17,525 nt of DNA from Victivallales bacterium. Its GTDB lineage: Bacteria; Verrucomicrobiota; Lentisphaeria; Oligosphaerales; Oligosphaeraceae. Below the pieces are notes generated by a model. It saw nothing but the letters and a program-made list of their open reading frames with translations. It had not been told where the DNA came from and did no database searches. Below, piece by piece: positions 7,149 to 13,816 of this stretch (positions are counted from its first letter, which is position 1; the number at the start of each line of letters is the position of its first letter). Position numbers and translations under genes: made by a program. Location of the stretch: assembly GCA_017963875.1 (NCBI GenBank), contig JAGCTA010000111.1, positions 1-17,525 of the forward strand. Reading direction: 5' to 3'.

Positions 7149-8336
7149 ATGGAAAAAGAAAACGAACGCCGTATTCTTACAACGGTGACAACGCTTTTGG
7201 GTTTAACGCTTTTTGCCATGAGTGCCAATGTCCTTGCGGCGACAGCAAGGCTGATGGGTGAAGAATTCGGTCAAAGCGAAGCAGTATTTGTCAAGTGGAC
7301 AATGCCAGTTCAATTCACTGGCTTTGTGGCATTGTGCTTTCTTGGAGGCCTGGCATCTGATCGTTTTGGGAAACGTATCACCATGCTGTTGACCTGCGTG
7401 ACAATGGCTCTTGGAAGCATCATCTGGATAATCGCGCCCAATCTCTCTGTTCTATATGTTGGGGCGCTCGTTGTCGGAATGGCAGGTGGAGTGATCGAAA
7501 CCGTTGGTTCTGCGGGGCTGACTGATTTGCACCCAACAAGAAGCAAATTGTTTATGAATCTGTCTCAGATTTTCTATTGCCTTGGGGCAATATCCGTAGG
7601 CGCCCTCGTTGGCATACTTATCGCACAGGGTGTGCCATGGCGGGTATTTTACATGGCGCTAGTCATCATATCCGCATTGCTTGCCGTTGCCTACTCATTC
7701 GCTCGTTTTCCAAAGAAGAAAAGCGAGATGCGCAATGCGGACGGCCCCAGTAGTTTGAAACTCATTCTGCAATTGCTGCCAGATGTCTGGTTACCATCAT
7801 TGGCGGTCTTCATGTATGTCTATGGGGAAACTGCACTTTATGCCTTCGGTCCGAATTACATGAAGCAACTTGGTGCCAGCGAGCAGGTTTCCACGATGAG
7901 CATCGCCGTTTTCTGGACAGCAGTGGTCATCGGGCGTATGGCATGTTCTTTATTGCCACAAAAACAGACGTATGAATATGTCATTGGGGGATTGTTCCTG
8001 GTATCATGTCTTGCCGCCTGCTGCCAGATTCTTGCCACTGGCTGGATGAGCGCCATGGTTCTAATCGCGTTGAATGGCCTTGCATGCTCTGGCACCTGGC
8101 CATTGATGGTCAGCATGGTCGCAACACGCAATTTTGAATACAGCGGCACGGCTTCTGGCATTGCAATCGGTGTAGGGGCATTGGGCTGCATCATGAGTCC
8201 ACTGACACTTGGAAATGTTTTTGATCAGGGACACACGGATTCGGCTTTCCTTTTGCTGGGGACCAGTTTCTTCCTCGGTTTCGTCTGCATTGCAGGGACG
8301 TTTGTCCAATATCGCCGAAAAATGGCAAGGAAATGA
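7149..8336 (+). CDS. MFS transporter, sugar permease-like
   Basis: A 395-residue inner-membrane protein with about 12 hydrophobic segments. The loop between TM2 and TM3 has MFS motif A (GLASDRFGKR, about residues 67-76). ETVGSAGLTDLHPTRSK, followed by NLSQIFYCLGAISVGALVG, resembles the FucP/fucose-glucose permease branch (FHS family), suggesting proton-linked sugar uptake. An in-frame GTG lies at 7140, but an AGG at about 7136 gives workable spacing only to ATG 7149 (MEKENERR), so I prefer that start. The stop TGA at 8334 overlaps an ATG at 8333 that opens the reading frame of the next MFS gene. Base composition is clearly more A+T-rich than the glycan genes upstream. Substrate is unknown; products of the neighbouring enzymes are the natural guess. 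Confidence 0.88.
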   Translation: MEKENERRILTTVTTLLGLTLFAMSANVLAATARLMGEEFGQSEAVFVKWTMPVQFTGFVALCFLGGLASDRFGKRITMLLTCVTMALGSIIWIIAPNLSVLYVGALVVGMAGGVIETVGSAGLTDLHPTRSKLFMNLSQIFYCLGAISVGALVGILIAQGVPWRVFYMALVIISALLAVAYSFARFPKKKSEMRNADGPSSLKLILQLLPDVWLPSLAVFMYVYGETALYAFGPNYMKQLGASEQVSTMSIAVFWTAVVIGRMACSLLPQKQTYEYVIGGLFLVSCLAACCQILATGWMSAMVLIALNGLACSGTWPLMVSMVATRNFEYSGTASGIAIGVGALGCIMSPLTLGNVFDQGHTDSAFLLLGTSFFLGFVCIAGTFVQYRRKMARK

Positions 8337-8416
8337 CTTTCTTCCCTTTCTGTGGCATATTTGGAAATCTCATTGCCAAGGAAGTTCAACCTTCATTCGT
8401 GGGAAAACAGAGCATA

Positions 8417-9670
8417 ATGGAAAAAACTAAAAATACCAGGCTGATTGGATGGACACTGCTCCTTTTTATTTCCTTCATATACTTCTTTGCCAATCTTCAG
8501 AAGGTCCTTGTTCCAGGCGCAACATTCAATGAACTCCAGCAGGCATTCGATGTCGATGCGGCACAGATTACAAGACTCGGTGCGGCCTTCATGTACGTCT
8601 ATGCTTTCATGCAACTTGCGACTGGCCTGCTTGCAGACCGCTACAGTGGAGCACGAATCATTGCGGTTGGAGGCATCCTGTTCTGCTTCGGCTCCTTGCT
8701 GTCATCCCTTGACAACTCCCTGAATCTCCTTCTAGGCAGCAGAATCCTTACCGCATTCGGTGGTTCAATTGTTTATCTTTGCGCTATCAAGGAAATCAGT
8801 GTTTTCATCCCCCAGTCATTGCCGACTTTTATCGGTATTCTGACAATTATTGGATATTCTGGCTCCATCGTCGGCACATCGCCATTCATCGCAGGCGTCC
8901 AAAGATTCGGCTACTACAAGATGATGCTCTGGGCAGGCATTTGCGCCACCATCGCATACGCTCTTTACCTTCTCGTTTACACGGTAGCACCCAAAAGACC
9001 CATTCAAAGAGACATATCCTTCAGCGTGAGGTCGTATTGGGCTGTTTTGAAAGTCCCCTACAATCGTCACCAGATTGTAACAACAGGCTTCTCCTTCGGA
9101 ACATATTTTGCCATTCAGACTGTACTCGGGAAAAAATACCTTCAAGACTTCTGTGGAATGGATTCCATTGGCGCTGGCTATATCCTCATGATTATGATGT
9201 TCATAGCCGCATTCAACAGTTTCCTAGTCGCGATACTGTCAAAATGCATCGGCAACCGCCGCCTGCCTTTTTTCCGTTTTGCTGGTTTCGGCTCTCTCTC
9301 CTGTGCCATCATACTATTTGGGGCCGTCCTATTCGACTGCCGCTCTCCATGGCTTTCAGCCGTACCGATGATTCTTCTTACTTTCGCGGGAAACAATAGT
9401 TCCATGAGCGCCGCTGGCCTCCGCGAAATGAACGGCGATGCTCGATTCGGCACCTGCATGAGCGTCAGCAATTTCTTTGCCTATCTCGTGACAGCGGCTT
9501 TCGGCGGCTGCGCTGGCCACCTGATGGACATTTTTCCGCCGACCATCGTCAATGGCGTCAAAATCTATTGCTCCGAATCCTATCTGATGATTTTCGCTGT
9601 ACTGGTTGTCCTTGGCATCATTTGTGCATATAATTCCTGGCGGCTTGTCGAGCCGCACAACCAAAAGTAA
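8417..9670 (+). CDS. MFS transporter, second of a tandem pair
   Basis: A 417-residue membrane protein of about 12 segments. Motif A is present in altered form (GLLADRYSGAR, residues 70-80). The N-terminal stretch (KNTRLIGWTLLLFISFIYFF, then LQKVLVPG, MYVYAFMQLATG) resembles organic-anion or sugar-acid MFS carriers more than FHS permeases, so it is not a duplicate of the previous gene. The frame is open back to an ATG at 8333 that overlaps the preceding TGA, which would add 28 residues unlike any MFS N-terminus and place AGGA almost on the start codon. ATG 8417 begins immediately before the conserved region, though its own Shine-Dalgarno is weak. Translational coupling from 8333 remains possible. 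Probably cotranscribed with the first MFS gene. It is the last plus-strand gene before the convergent intergenic region. Confidence 0.86.
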   Translation: MEKTKNTRLIGWTLLLFISFIYFFANLQKVLVPGATFNELQQAFDVDAAQITRLGAAFMYVYAFMQLATGLLADRYSGARIIAVGGILFCFGSLLSSLDNSLNLLLGSRILTAFGGSIVYLCAIKEISVFIPQSLPTFIGILTIIGYSGSIVGTSPFIAGVQRFGYYKMMLWAGICATIAYALYLLVYTVAPKRPIQRDISFSVRSYWAVLKVPYNRHQIVTTGFSFGTYFAIQTVLGKKYLQDFCGMDSIGAGYILMIMMFIAAFNSFLVAILSKCIGNRRLPFFRFAGFGSLSCAIILFGAVLFDCRSPWLSAVPMILLTFAGNNSSMSAAGLREMNGDARFGTCMSVSNFFAYLVTAAFGGCAGHLMDIFPPTIVNGVKIYCSESYLMIFAVLVVLGIICAYNSWRLVEPHNQK

Positions 9671-9711
9671 CAGTGCATTTCCTTGAAAACGCTTATAACT
9701 TCATACTCTGT

Positions 9712-9719
9712 TATTGTGA
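9712..9719. repeat. Left copy of 8-bp direct repeat (putative target-site duplication)
   Basis: TATTGTGA, identical to 9894-9901, flanks the inverted-repeat element. Confidence 0.6.
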
Positions 9720-9775
9720 CGCTCTATTCCCTATGAGGGGCGGCAATTGCAACAAAGCCATGGTGACAGATCAAA

Positions 9776-9790
9776 GACCCCGAAGGGGTC
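9776..9790. repeat. Hairpin 1 of the intergenic element (GAA triloop)
   Basis: GACCCC-GAA-GGGGTC: a perfect 6-bp stem with a GAA loop. It has the same design as hairpin 3 with a different stem. Tandem hairpins of this style recur, as far as I recall, in intergenic repeats of gut Verrucomicrobiota/Lentisphaerota and Bacteroidota. Confidence 0.75.
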
Positions 9791-9802
9791 AAATATAAGA
9801 AA

Positions 9803-9831
9803 CCCCAGGTTGAGCGGAGCGAAACCTGGGG
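9803..9831. repeat. Hairpin 2 of the intergenic element (9-bp stem, 11-nt loop)
   Basis: CCCCAGGTT (9803-9811) pairs perfectly with AACCTGGGG (9823-9831); the loop is GAGCGGAGCGA. It is the strongest stem in the element and symmetric enough to fold on either strand. Confidence 0.78.
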
Positions 9832-9852
9832 GAAAACGAACCCAAAGAATTC

Positions 9853-9869
9853 CGACCTCGAAGAGGTCG
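9853..9869. repeat. Hairpin 3 of the intergenic element (GAA triloop)
   Basis: CGACCTC-GAA-GAGGTCG: a perfect 7-bp stem with the same GAA loop as hairpin 1. No T-run follows on either strand, so it is not a textbook terminator. Confidence 0.75.
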
Positions 9870-9893
9870 AACCTTACCTTGTGGAATAGAGCA

Positions 9894-9901
9894 TATTGTG
9901 A
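9894..9901. repeat. Right copy of 8-bp direct repeat (putative target-site duplication)
   Basis: TATTGTGA, identical to 9712-9719, flanks the inverted-repeat element on the right. Confidence 0.6.
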
Positions 9902-9917
9902 AAACAGGTTGAAAAAC

Positions 9918-10514
9918 TCATTTAGTTGAAATTGGTGCGATGAACGGCTGGCTCAACGAAAACAGCAACGAACCGACGCCGTTCCCGACAACCATCAGCG
10001 CCAGATAGCCAAACGCCTTCGCCGTGTACTCGCGAGCAAACAAGATGTAGAATGTGTTCGCGATGGAGTGTTCAAAGCCCGCAAGCATGAATATCATGAT
10101 GGGAAGGATGACAAACAATGTATTCTTCTGAGAGCGTTTGAAACAATCGACCGCCATGTACATCATGACGCCGCAGAACATCGCCAGGATAAACGACTCC
10201 AATGGCGTATGTGACAGTTTCTTTGCCACGACCGCCGCCGAACTGATGTCCATTCCCGCATGAGCCAACTCCGCAATGATACCGCGACCAACAAAATTGC
10301 CTAGCAGCATGATGCCCAGCCGCTTGGCGTCATCAAGTGTACGGGCGTAACCGACTTTCCCTGTGAAGAGATCGAAACCGCACACGAGAATGGTCAAAAG
10401 CGCGAACGAGAATAGGAAGGCACCCAGATAGCGATTCTCCACCGACAGGAAAATGATCCCTCCAAAACTGACTAACATGCCTGAATAAATGCCGCGGATA
10501 AAATTGCCTTTCAT
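9918..10514 (-). CDS. Formate/nitrite transporter (FNT) family channel, compact form
   Basis: A 198-residue inner-membrane protein with six hydrophobic segments. FNT hallmarks by comparison with E. coli FocA: CGFDLFTGKVG (FocA CGADLFTSTV) including Thr51; Lys99 in KKLSHTPLES (FocA HKVHHTFIEA); and the pore His149 in GFEHSIANTFYI (FocA GFEHSIANMF). FNT proteins are pentameric channels for formate, nitrite or related small monocarboxylates; which one cannot be told here. The frame opens at 10652 but that would overlap the upstream gene by 70 nt with a non-hydrophobic Arg-rich leader. ATG 10514 has AAGGAG at 10527-10532 (12-nt spacing) and begins just before TM1. It lacks the N-terminal cytoplasmic helix, and the loop before TM6 is much shorter than in FocA, so it is well below the usual 260-285 residues. 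Last gene of the minus-strand block, 68 nt after its neighbour; formate export would fit a sugar fermenter. Confidence 0.9.
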   Translation of the reverse strand: MKGNFIRGIYSGMLVSFGGIIFLSVENRYLGAFLFSFALLTILVCGFDLFTGKVGYARTLDDAKRLGIMLLGNFVGRGIIAELAHAGMDISSAAVVAKKLSHTPLESFILAMFCGVMMYMAVDCFKRSQKNTLFVILPIMIFMLAGFEHSIANTFYILFAREYTAKAFGYLALMVVGNGVGSLLFSLSQPFIAPISTK

Positions 10515-10526
10515 GATGTCTTGCCA

Positions 10527-10532
10527 CTCCTT
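10527..10532 (-). promoter_or_regulatory. Ribosome binding site deciding the FNT start
   Basis: AAGGAG on the minus strand, 12 nt before ATG 10514, with no alternative start codon in between. It supports a 198-aa product over the 244-aa open frame. Confidence 0.6.
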
Positions 10533-10582
10533 AAAACGTTGACTGGCCTCTTCGACTATAAAAACGTAATTGACGTTTGATG

Positions 10583-12148
10583 TTATCTCTCCATTAGCAG
10601 AATCCCTGTGAAGAACGCCTCGCCGCCTTCGACCTGCCCAGAAACACCACATTGAACAGACACGGAACCCGCCCCTTCAGGTGCCGTCACGAATGCCCAG
10701 ACGGTCTCTTCCTTGCCTGTCGAGGGAAACTTCAGGCTCGTGTTGACGTTGCTGGCCATCCACCTGCCTTGTGTATCCCTGAAGCACAGCGATGCCGAAG
10801 CAACGCCGCTCAAGTCGTTGACCGTCCCTCCTTTGCAGAGGAAGAAGTAATTCTGGTTCGGCTTAATTGGAATTGAGAGGTTAAAGCATCCAGACGTCAC
10901 TTTGTGGATGACGCACCGTCCGTCTTTGATCTCGCCGTCGCCTGGCTCGGGTTTGCCCATATCATGCTCGCGCTGCCACAGTTTCCACTTTCCAACTTGT
11001 TTGAAATCATAGTTCGGGACAAGATTTTCTGGAACGTCGATTGGCGTCATCGACGGGTTCTTGCAGAAAAGCAGTTCCTTTGAAAGCGGTGTATCGCCGC
11101 ATAATTCGTCCCACGTCTTCTTGGCGCGGGGATGCCAACTTGCAGACCACCAACTCGCCTGTTCGCCATAAATCCAAATATATGGCTCGGCCTCCTCGCT
11201 GGCCGCTAGGAAGTTGCGCGCGAACATTTTCACGGGCCCAAGTTCCGTCCGTTCAGGCTCCAACGCCATGCGCCATCTTGAGTCTTCACCGTGCGTGAAA
11301 TAGGCGTCAAGATAAAATGCAGGAGCAAGCAACACCTGTCCGCGAGCCTTTCGTAAATTTTCAGGGCGAAGGTTCTTGCGGAAGATTTTCCGCAGACGAT
11401 TCTGCATGTTGCCGTATGCTTCAGGCTTTTTCGCCCTATAACCCGCGCCCTCAAAGCCATCGTAGATGACGGCAGTCGGCGGCATAACATTGATGACGCC
11501 GTTCATGAAGGGGATAGTCAGGTCCGCGCCCATGGTCAAGCAGAACGGCATGAAAAGGACGATGTCTGGATATGCTCCGAACACCGCACGCCCCCACTCC
11601 TGCCCGCGCTTGAAGACCGTTGCGTCCGTTTCCTTGAGTGAACGACGTTCCTTCAAATCGGACATGTGCCAGAACTTCCGACCATATTCCTCTATGTCAA
11701 CGCCCAACCCCTTGAAGCCTATCTCTTTCGCCACGCGTGCCGCCACGCCGAAATTCGCTGCGACAGTAGCGAAATCATCGTCATTGAACCAGTCAAAATC
11801 CACCTGGGAGGTAGTCATGTAGATGAAATTGTCCGTGAAATGGCCAAAATCAAGTTTATTGAAACGTGCAATTTCATTTGCGAAGAGTTCGTATTTCCAT
11901 GGGCGTTTATTCCAGGCATTGGATGTCTCCGCCTTCCATTTTTTTCCGTCAATCTCCTTGGACTCGCTGCTGATGCGGCAAACCAGGCCGTCCAAATGCG
12001 GGCATTCCTCAATCATCCGAGGAAGATTTTTCTCAAGATAAGATACTGACGGATTGCTCCATGACCATTCCAAAATCTTGACCTTGTTCTGCGCCATTGC
12101 AACCAAGCAGAAAGCACACAAAACACCAAATAATCTCGCTGTTTTCAT
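10583..12148 (-). CDS. Secreted protein with TIM-barrel-like domain and C-terminal jelly roll (tandem paralogue A)
   Basis: A 521-residue protein with a signal peptide (MKTARLFGVLCAFCLVAMA, cleavage about residue 19). Residues about 24-345 look like a TIM barrel: ILEWSWSNPSVSYLEKNLPR, LDFGHFTDNFIYMTTS, KGLGVDIEEYG (Asp151, Glu153, Glu154), PFCLTMG, LLAPAFYLDAYF, and YIWIYGEQASWW (Glu329). VDIEEYG and the YGE strand are good candidates for an active-site acidic pair. Residues about 375-521 are beta-rich and resemble a carbohydrate-binding jelly roll (ENLVPNYDFKQVGKWKLWQR, ending GEAFFTGILLMER). The start has GAAGGAA at 9 nt spacing. The 527-aa gene upstream is a close paralogue across the whole length, 33 nt away. 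I do not recognise a named family. Secretion and paralogy are secure; glycosidase activity is inferred. Confidence 0.68.
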   Translation of the reverse strand: MKTARLFGVLCAFCLVAMAQNKVKILEWSWSNPSVSYLEKNLPRMIEECPHLDGLVCRISSESKEIDGKKWKAETSNAWNKRPWKYELFANEIARFNKLDFGHFTDNFIYMTTSQVDFDWFNDDDFATVAANFGVAARVAKEIGFKGLGVDIEEYGRKFWHMSDLKERRSLKETDATVFKRGQEWGRAVFGAYPDIVLFMPFCLTMGADLTIPFMNGVINVMPPTAVIYDGFEGAGYRAKKPEAYGNMQNRLRKIFRKNLRPENLRKARGQVLLAPAFYLDAYFTHGEDSRWRMALEPERTELGPVKMFARNFLAASEEAEPYIWIYGEQASWWSASWHPRAKKTWDELCGDTPLSKELLFCKNPSMTPIDVPENLVPNYDFKQVGKWKLWQREHDMGKPEPGDGEIKDGRCVIHKVTSGCFNLSIPIKPNQNYFFLCKGGTVNDLSGVASASLCFRDTQGRWMASNVNTSLKFPSTGKEETVWAFVTAPEGAGSVSVQCGVSGQVEGGEAFFTGILLMER

Positions 12149-12181
12149 CTATTTTTGTTCCTTCAAGGTTTGAACCTATGG

Positions 12182-13765
12182 TCATCGTTCTTCAAGAAGC
12201 ATCTCCGTGAAAAACGCCTCGCCACCTTCCGACTGGCCGCTGGCACCGCACTGTATGGATACGAACGCCGCGTTTTTGGGCGCAACGAGATACGTCCAGA
12301 CAATTTCTTCCTTTCCTGTCACTGGCAGTTTCAAGGAGATATTCCCCGCATGTGACATCCACTTGTGGTTGGCGTCCTGGAAGCAGAGCGATGCAGCGGC
12401 AATGCCGCCGCGAACATCATTGACGCCGCCTTTGCAGTAGAAGAAATACATGCTTCCCTCTTTGACTGGCGCGCCCTGCGTAAAACATCCTCTGGAGATC
12501 TTGTGCATGACGCATTTGCCGTCCTTGACAGCGCCATCTCCAGGCGCGGGCTTCTTCTGGTCATACTCACGCTGCCACAAATTCCATATCTTCTCCTTGC
12601 CCTGGAAGGTCGGATCCTTGACAAGATTGGTTTCACGTGTGACATCCAAGCCGTCCAACGGATGTCCAACCGCATTCAAAGCCTGTGCGACACCCGCCCC
12701 CTTGGGCATTTCATCCCACGTGCGCTTCGCTTTTGGATGTGCCGAATTTTTCCACCAGCAGGCCTTTTCGCCATAAATCCAGATATATGGGTCCGCCTCC
12801 TGCATCGCGGCAAGAATGTTTCTTGTAAACAGCCTGATGGGCCCCAATTCTGAACGCTCTGGTTCCAGGCTATTCACATAATAATTCTTTGCCTCGTTGT
12901 CATTAAAATACGCATCCAAATAGAACGCTGGTGCCAAACGAATCTGACCGCGGGCCCTGTTGACGTTTTCAGGGCGAACCACCTGGCTGATGAGTTTTCT
13001 GATATGCATCTGCATATTGGCGTAGTCCGTCGGGAACTTTGAGATGTAACCGCTGGACTCATGTCCCTCGAAGATGGTCGCAGTTATCGGCATGACGTCG
13101 ATGACGCCGTTCATGAACGGGATGCTCAGTTCTGCGCTACTCATGGTCAGGCAGAATGGCATCAGCAATGCAACGTCTGGATATTCTGCAAAAACCGCCC
13201 TGCCCCACTGCTGGCCGCGAGTGAAGACAATGGCACTGTATTCGCTAAAGGTCTTGTCGGTCTTGAAATCCGAAAAGTGCCAGAAACGCTTGCCATATTC
13301 CTCTATGTCAACACCCAGCCCCTTCAGACCGATTTCTCTTGCAACTCTCGCTGCGACGCCGAAATTTGCAGCCATGACCGCGCAGTCTTCATCGCTTTCC
13401 CAGTCGAAGTTGACGCTAGAAGTCGTCATGTAGAAGAAATTGTCCGTGAAATGGCCGAAATCCAACTTTTTGAAACGTGTGATAGTGTCCTCGAACATAT
13501 CGAAAGACCAAGCGCGTTTATTCCAGGCGTTTCCCGTACCCGCCGTCCATTTCTTGCCGTCAATTTCAATGGTCTTCCCATAGATGCGTAGCACGAGGCC
13601 ATCAAGGAAAGGGCATTCCTCTTTCATGCGCGGCAAATTCTGTTCAAGATAATCAAGACCAGGATTGCTCCATGACCAGTCGATAAGTTTAGGCGTGGCT
13701 TGCACGAACGAAATCAGCGATAGGCACAACATGCAGAGAATGCATCTGACTTGCTTGAGTTTCAT
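12182..13765 (-). CDS. Secreted protein with TIM-barrel-like domain and C-terminal jelly roll (tandem paralogue B)
   Basis: A 527-residue protein with a signal peptide (MKLKQVRCILCMLCLSLISF, then VQA, cleavage about residue 23). It aligns end to end with the 521-aa neighbour: LIDWSWSNPGLDYLEQNLPR, LDFGHFTDNFFYMTTSSV, KGLGVDIEEYGKRFWH (Asp153, Glu155, Glu156), RGQQWGRAVF, RLAPAFYLDAYF, YIWIYGEKACWW (Glu333), and the closing GEAFFTEMLLEER. All acidic motif residues of paralogue A are kept, so both copies are probably active. The start is supported by GAGGAG at 13775-13780 with 9 nt spacing. It lies 51 nt after the 840-aa gene and 33 nt before its paralogue, consistent with one operon. The duplication suggests either dosage or divergence in substrate; the C-terminal domains differ more than the barrels. 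No named family recognised. Confidence 0.68.
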   Translation of the reverse strand: MKLKQVRCILCMLCLSLISFVQATPKLIDWSWSNPGLDYLEQNLPRMKEECPFLDGLVLRIYGKTIEIDGKKWTAGTGNAWNKRAWSFDMFEDTITRFKKLDFGHFTDNFFYMTTSSVNFDWESDEDCAVMAANFGVAARVAREIGLKGLGVDIEEYGKRFWHFSDFKTDKTFSEYSAIVFTRGQQWGRAVFAEYPDVALLMPFCLTMSSAELSIPFMNGVIDVMPITATIFEGHESSGYISKFPTDYANMQMHIRKLISQVVRPENVNRARGQIRLAPAFYLDAYFNDNEAKNYYVNSLEPERSELGPIRLFTRNILAAMQEADPYIWIYGEKACWWKNSAHPKAKRTWDEMPKGAGVAQALNAVGHPLDGLDVTRETNLVKDPTFQGKEKIWNLWQREYDQKKPAPGDGAVKDGKCVMHKISRGCFTQGAPVKEGSMYFFYCKGGVNDVRGGIAAASLCFQDANHKWMSHAGNISLKLPVTGKEEIVWTYLVAPKNAAFVSIQCGASGQSEGGEAFFTEMLLEER

Positions 13766-13816
13766 GTGGTTAGACTCCTCGGTGAGTTGGTTAGGATATC
13801 AAATGACAAAAGGTCT

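Larger units (their letters stand above)
9720..9893. mobile_element. MITE-like element with inverted ends, flanking 8-bp direct repeats and three internal hairpins
   Basis: GCTCTATTCC (9721-9730) and GGAATAGAGC (9883-9892) form a perfect 10-bp inverted repeat. One base outside each end lies TATTGTGA, at 9712-9719 and 9894-9901, as expected of an 8-bp target-site duplication. Inside are three strong palindromes and no credible gene. Size (174 bp), terminal inverted repeats and duplication fit a non-autonomous miniature element mobilised in trans; the IS family is not identified. It occupies most of the 247-nt gap between convergent operons and could also end transcription from both sides. Confidence 0.66.

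Noticed and set aside
8779..9399. 206-codon open frame on the plus strand
   Set aside because: Overlaps the second MFS gene in another frame; rich in His, Arg and Cys with no domain or ribosome site.
9776..9869. CRISPR array
   Set aside because: The three palindromes differ in sequence and spacing; there are no identical direct repeats with unique spacers and no cas genes.
9853..9869. Canonical rho-independent terminator
   Set aside because: Stem is strong but no T-run follows on either strand; termination is possible but not shown.
9747..9929. 60-codon open frame in the convergent intergenic region
   Set aside because: It is a translation of the hairpin array and inverted-repeat end; no ribosome site, composition typical of read-through of a structured repeat.
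10515..10652. 46-residue N-terminal extension of the FNT protein
   Set aside because: Would overlap the preceding gene by 70 nt, is Arg-rich and unlike FNT N-termini, and a better start with AAGGAG lies at 10514.
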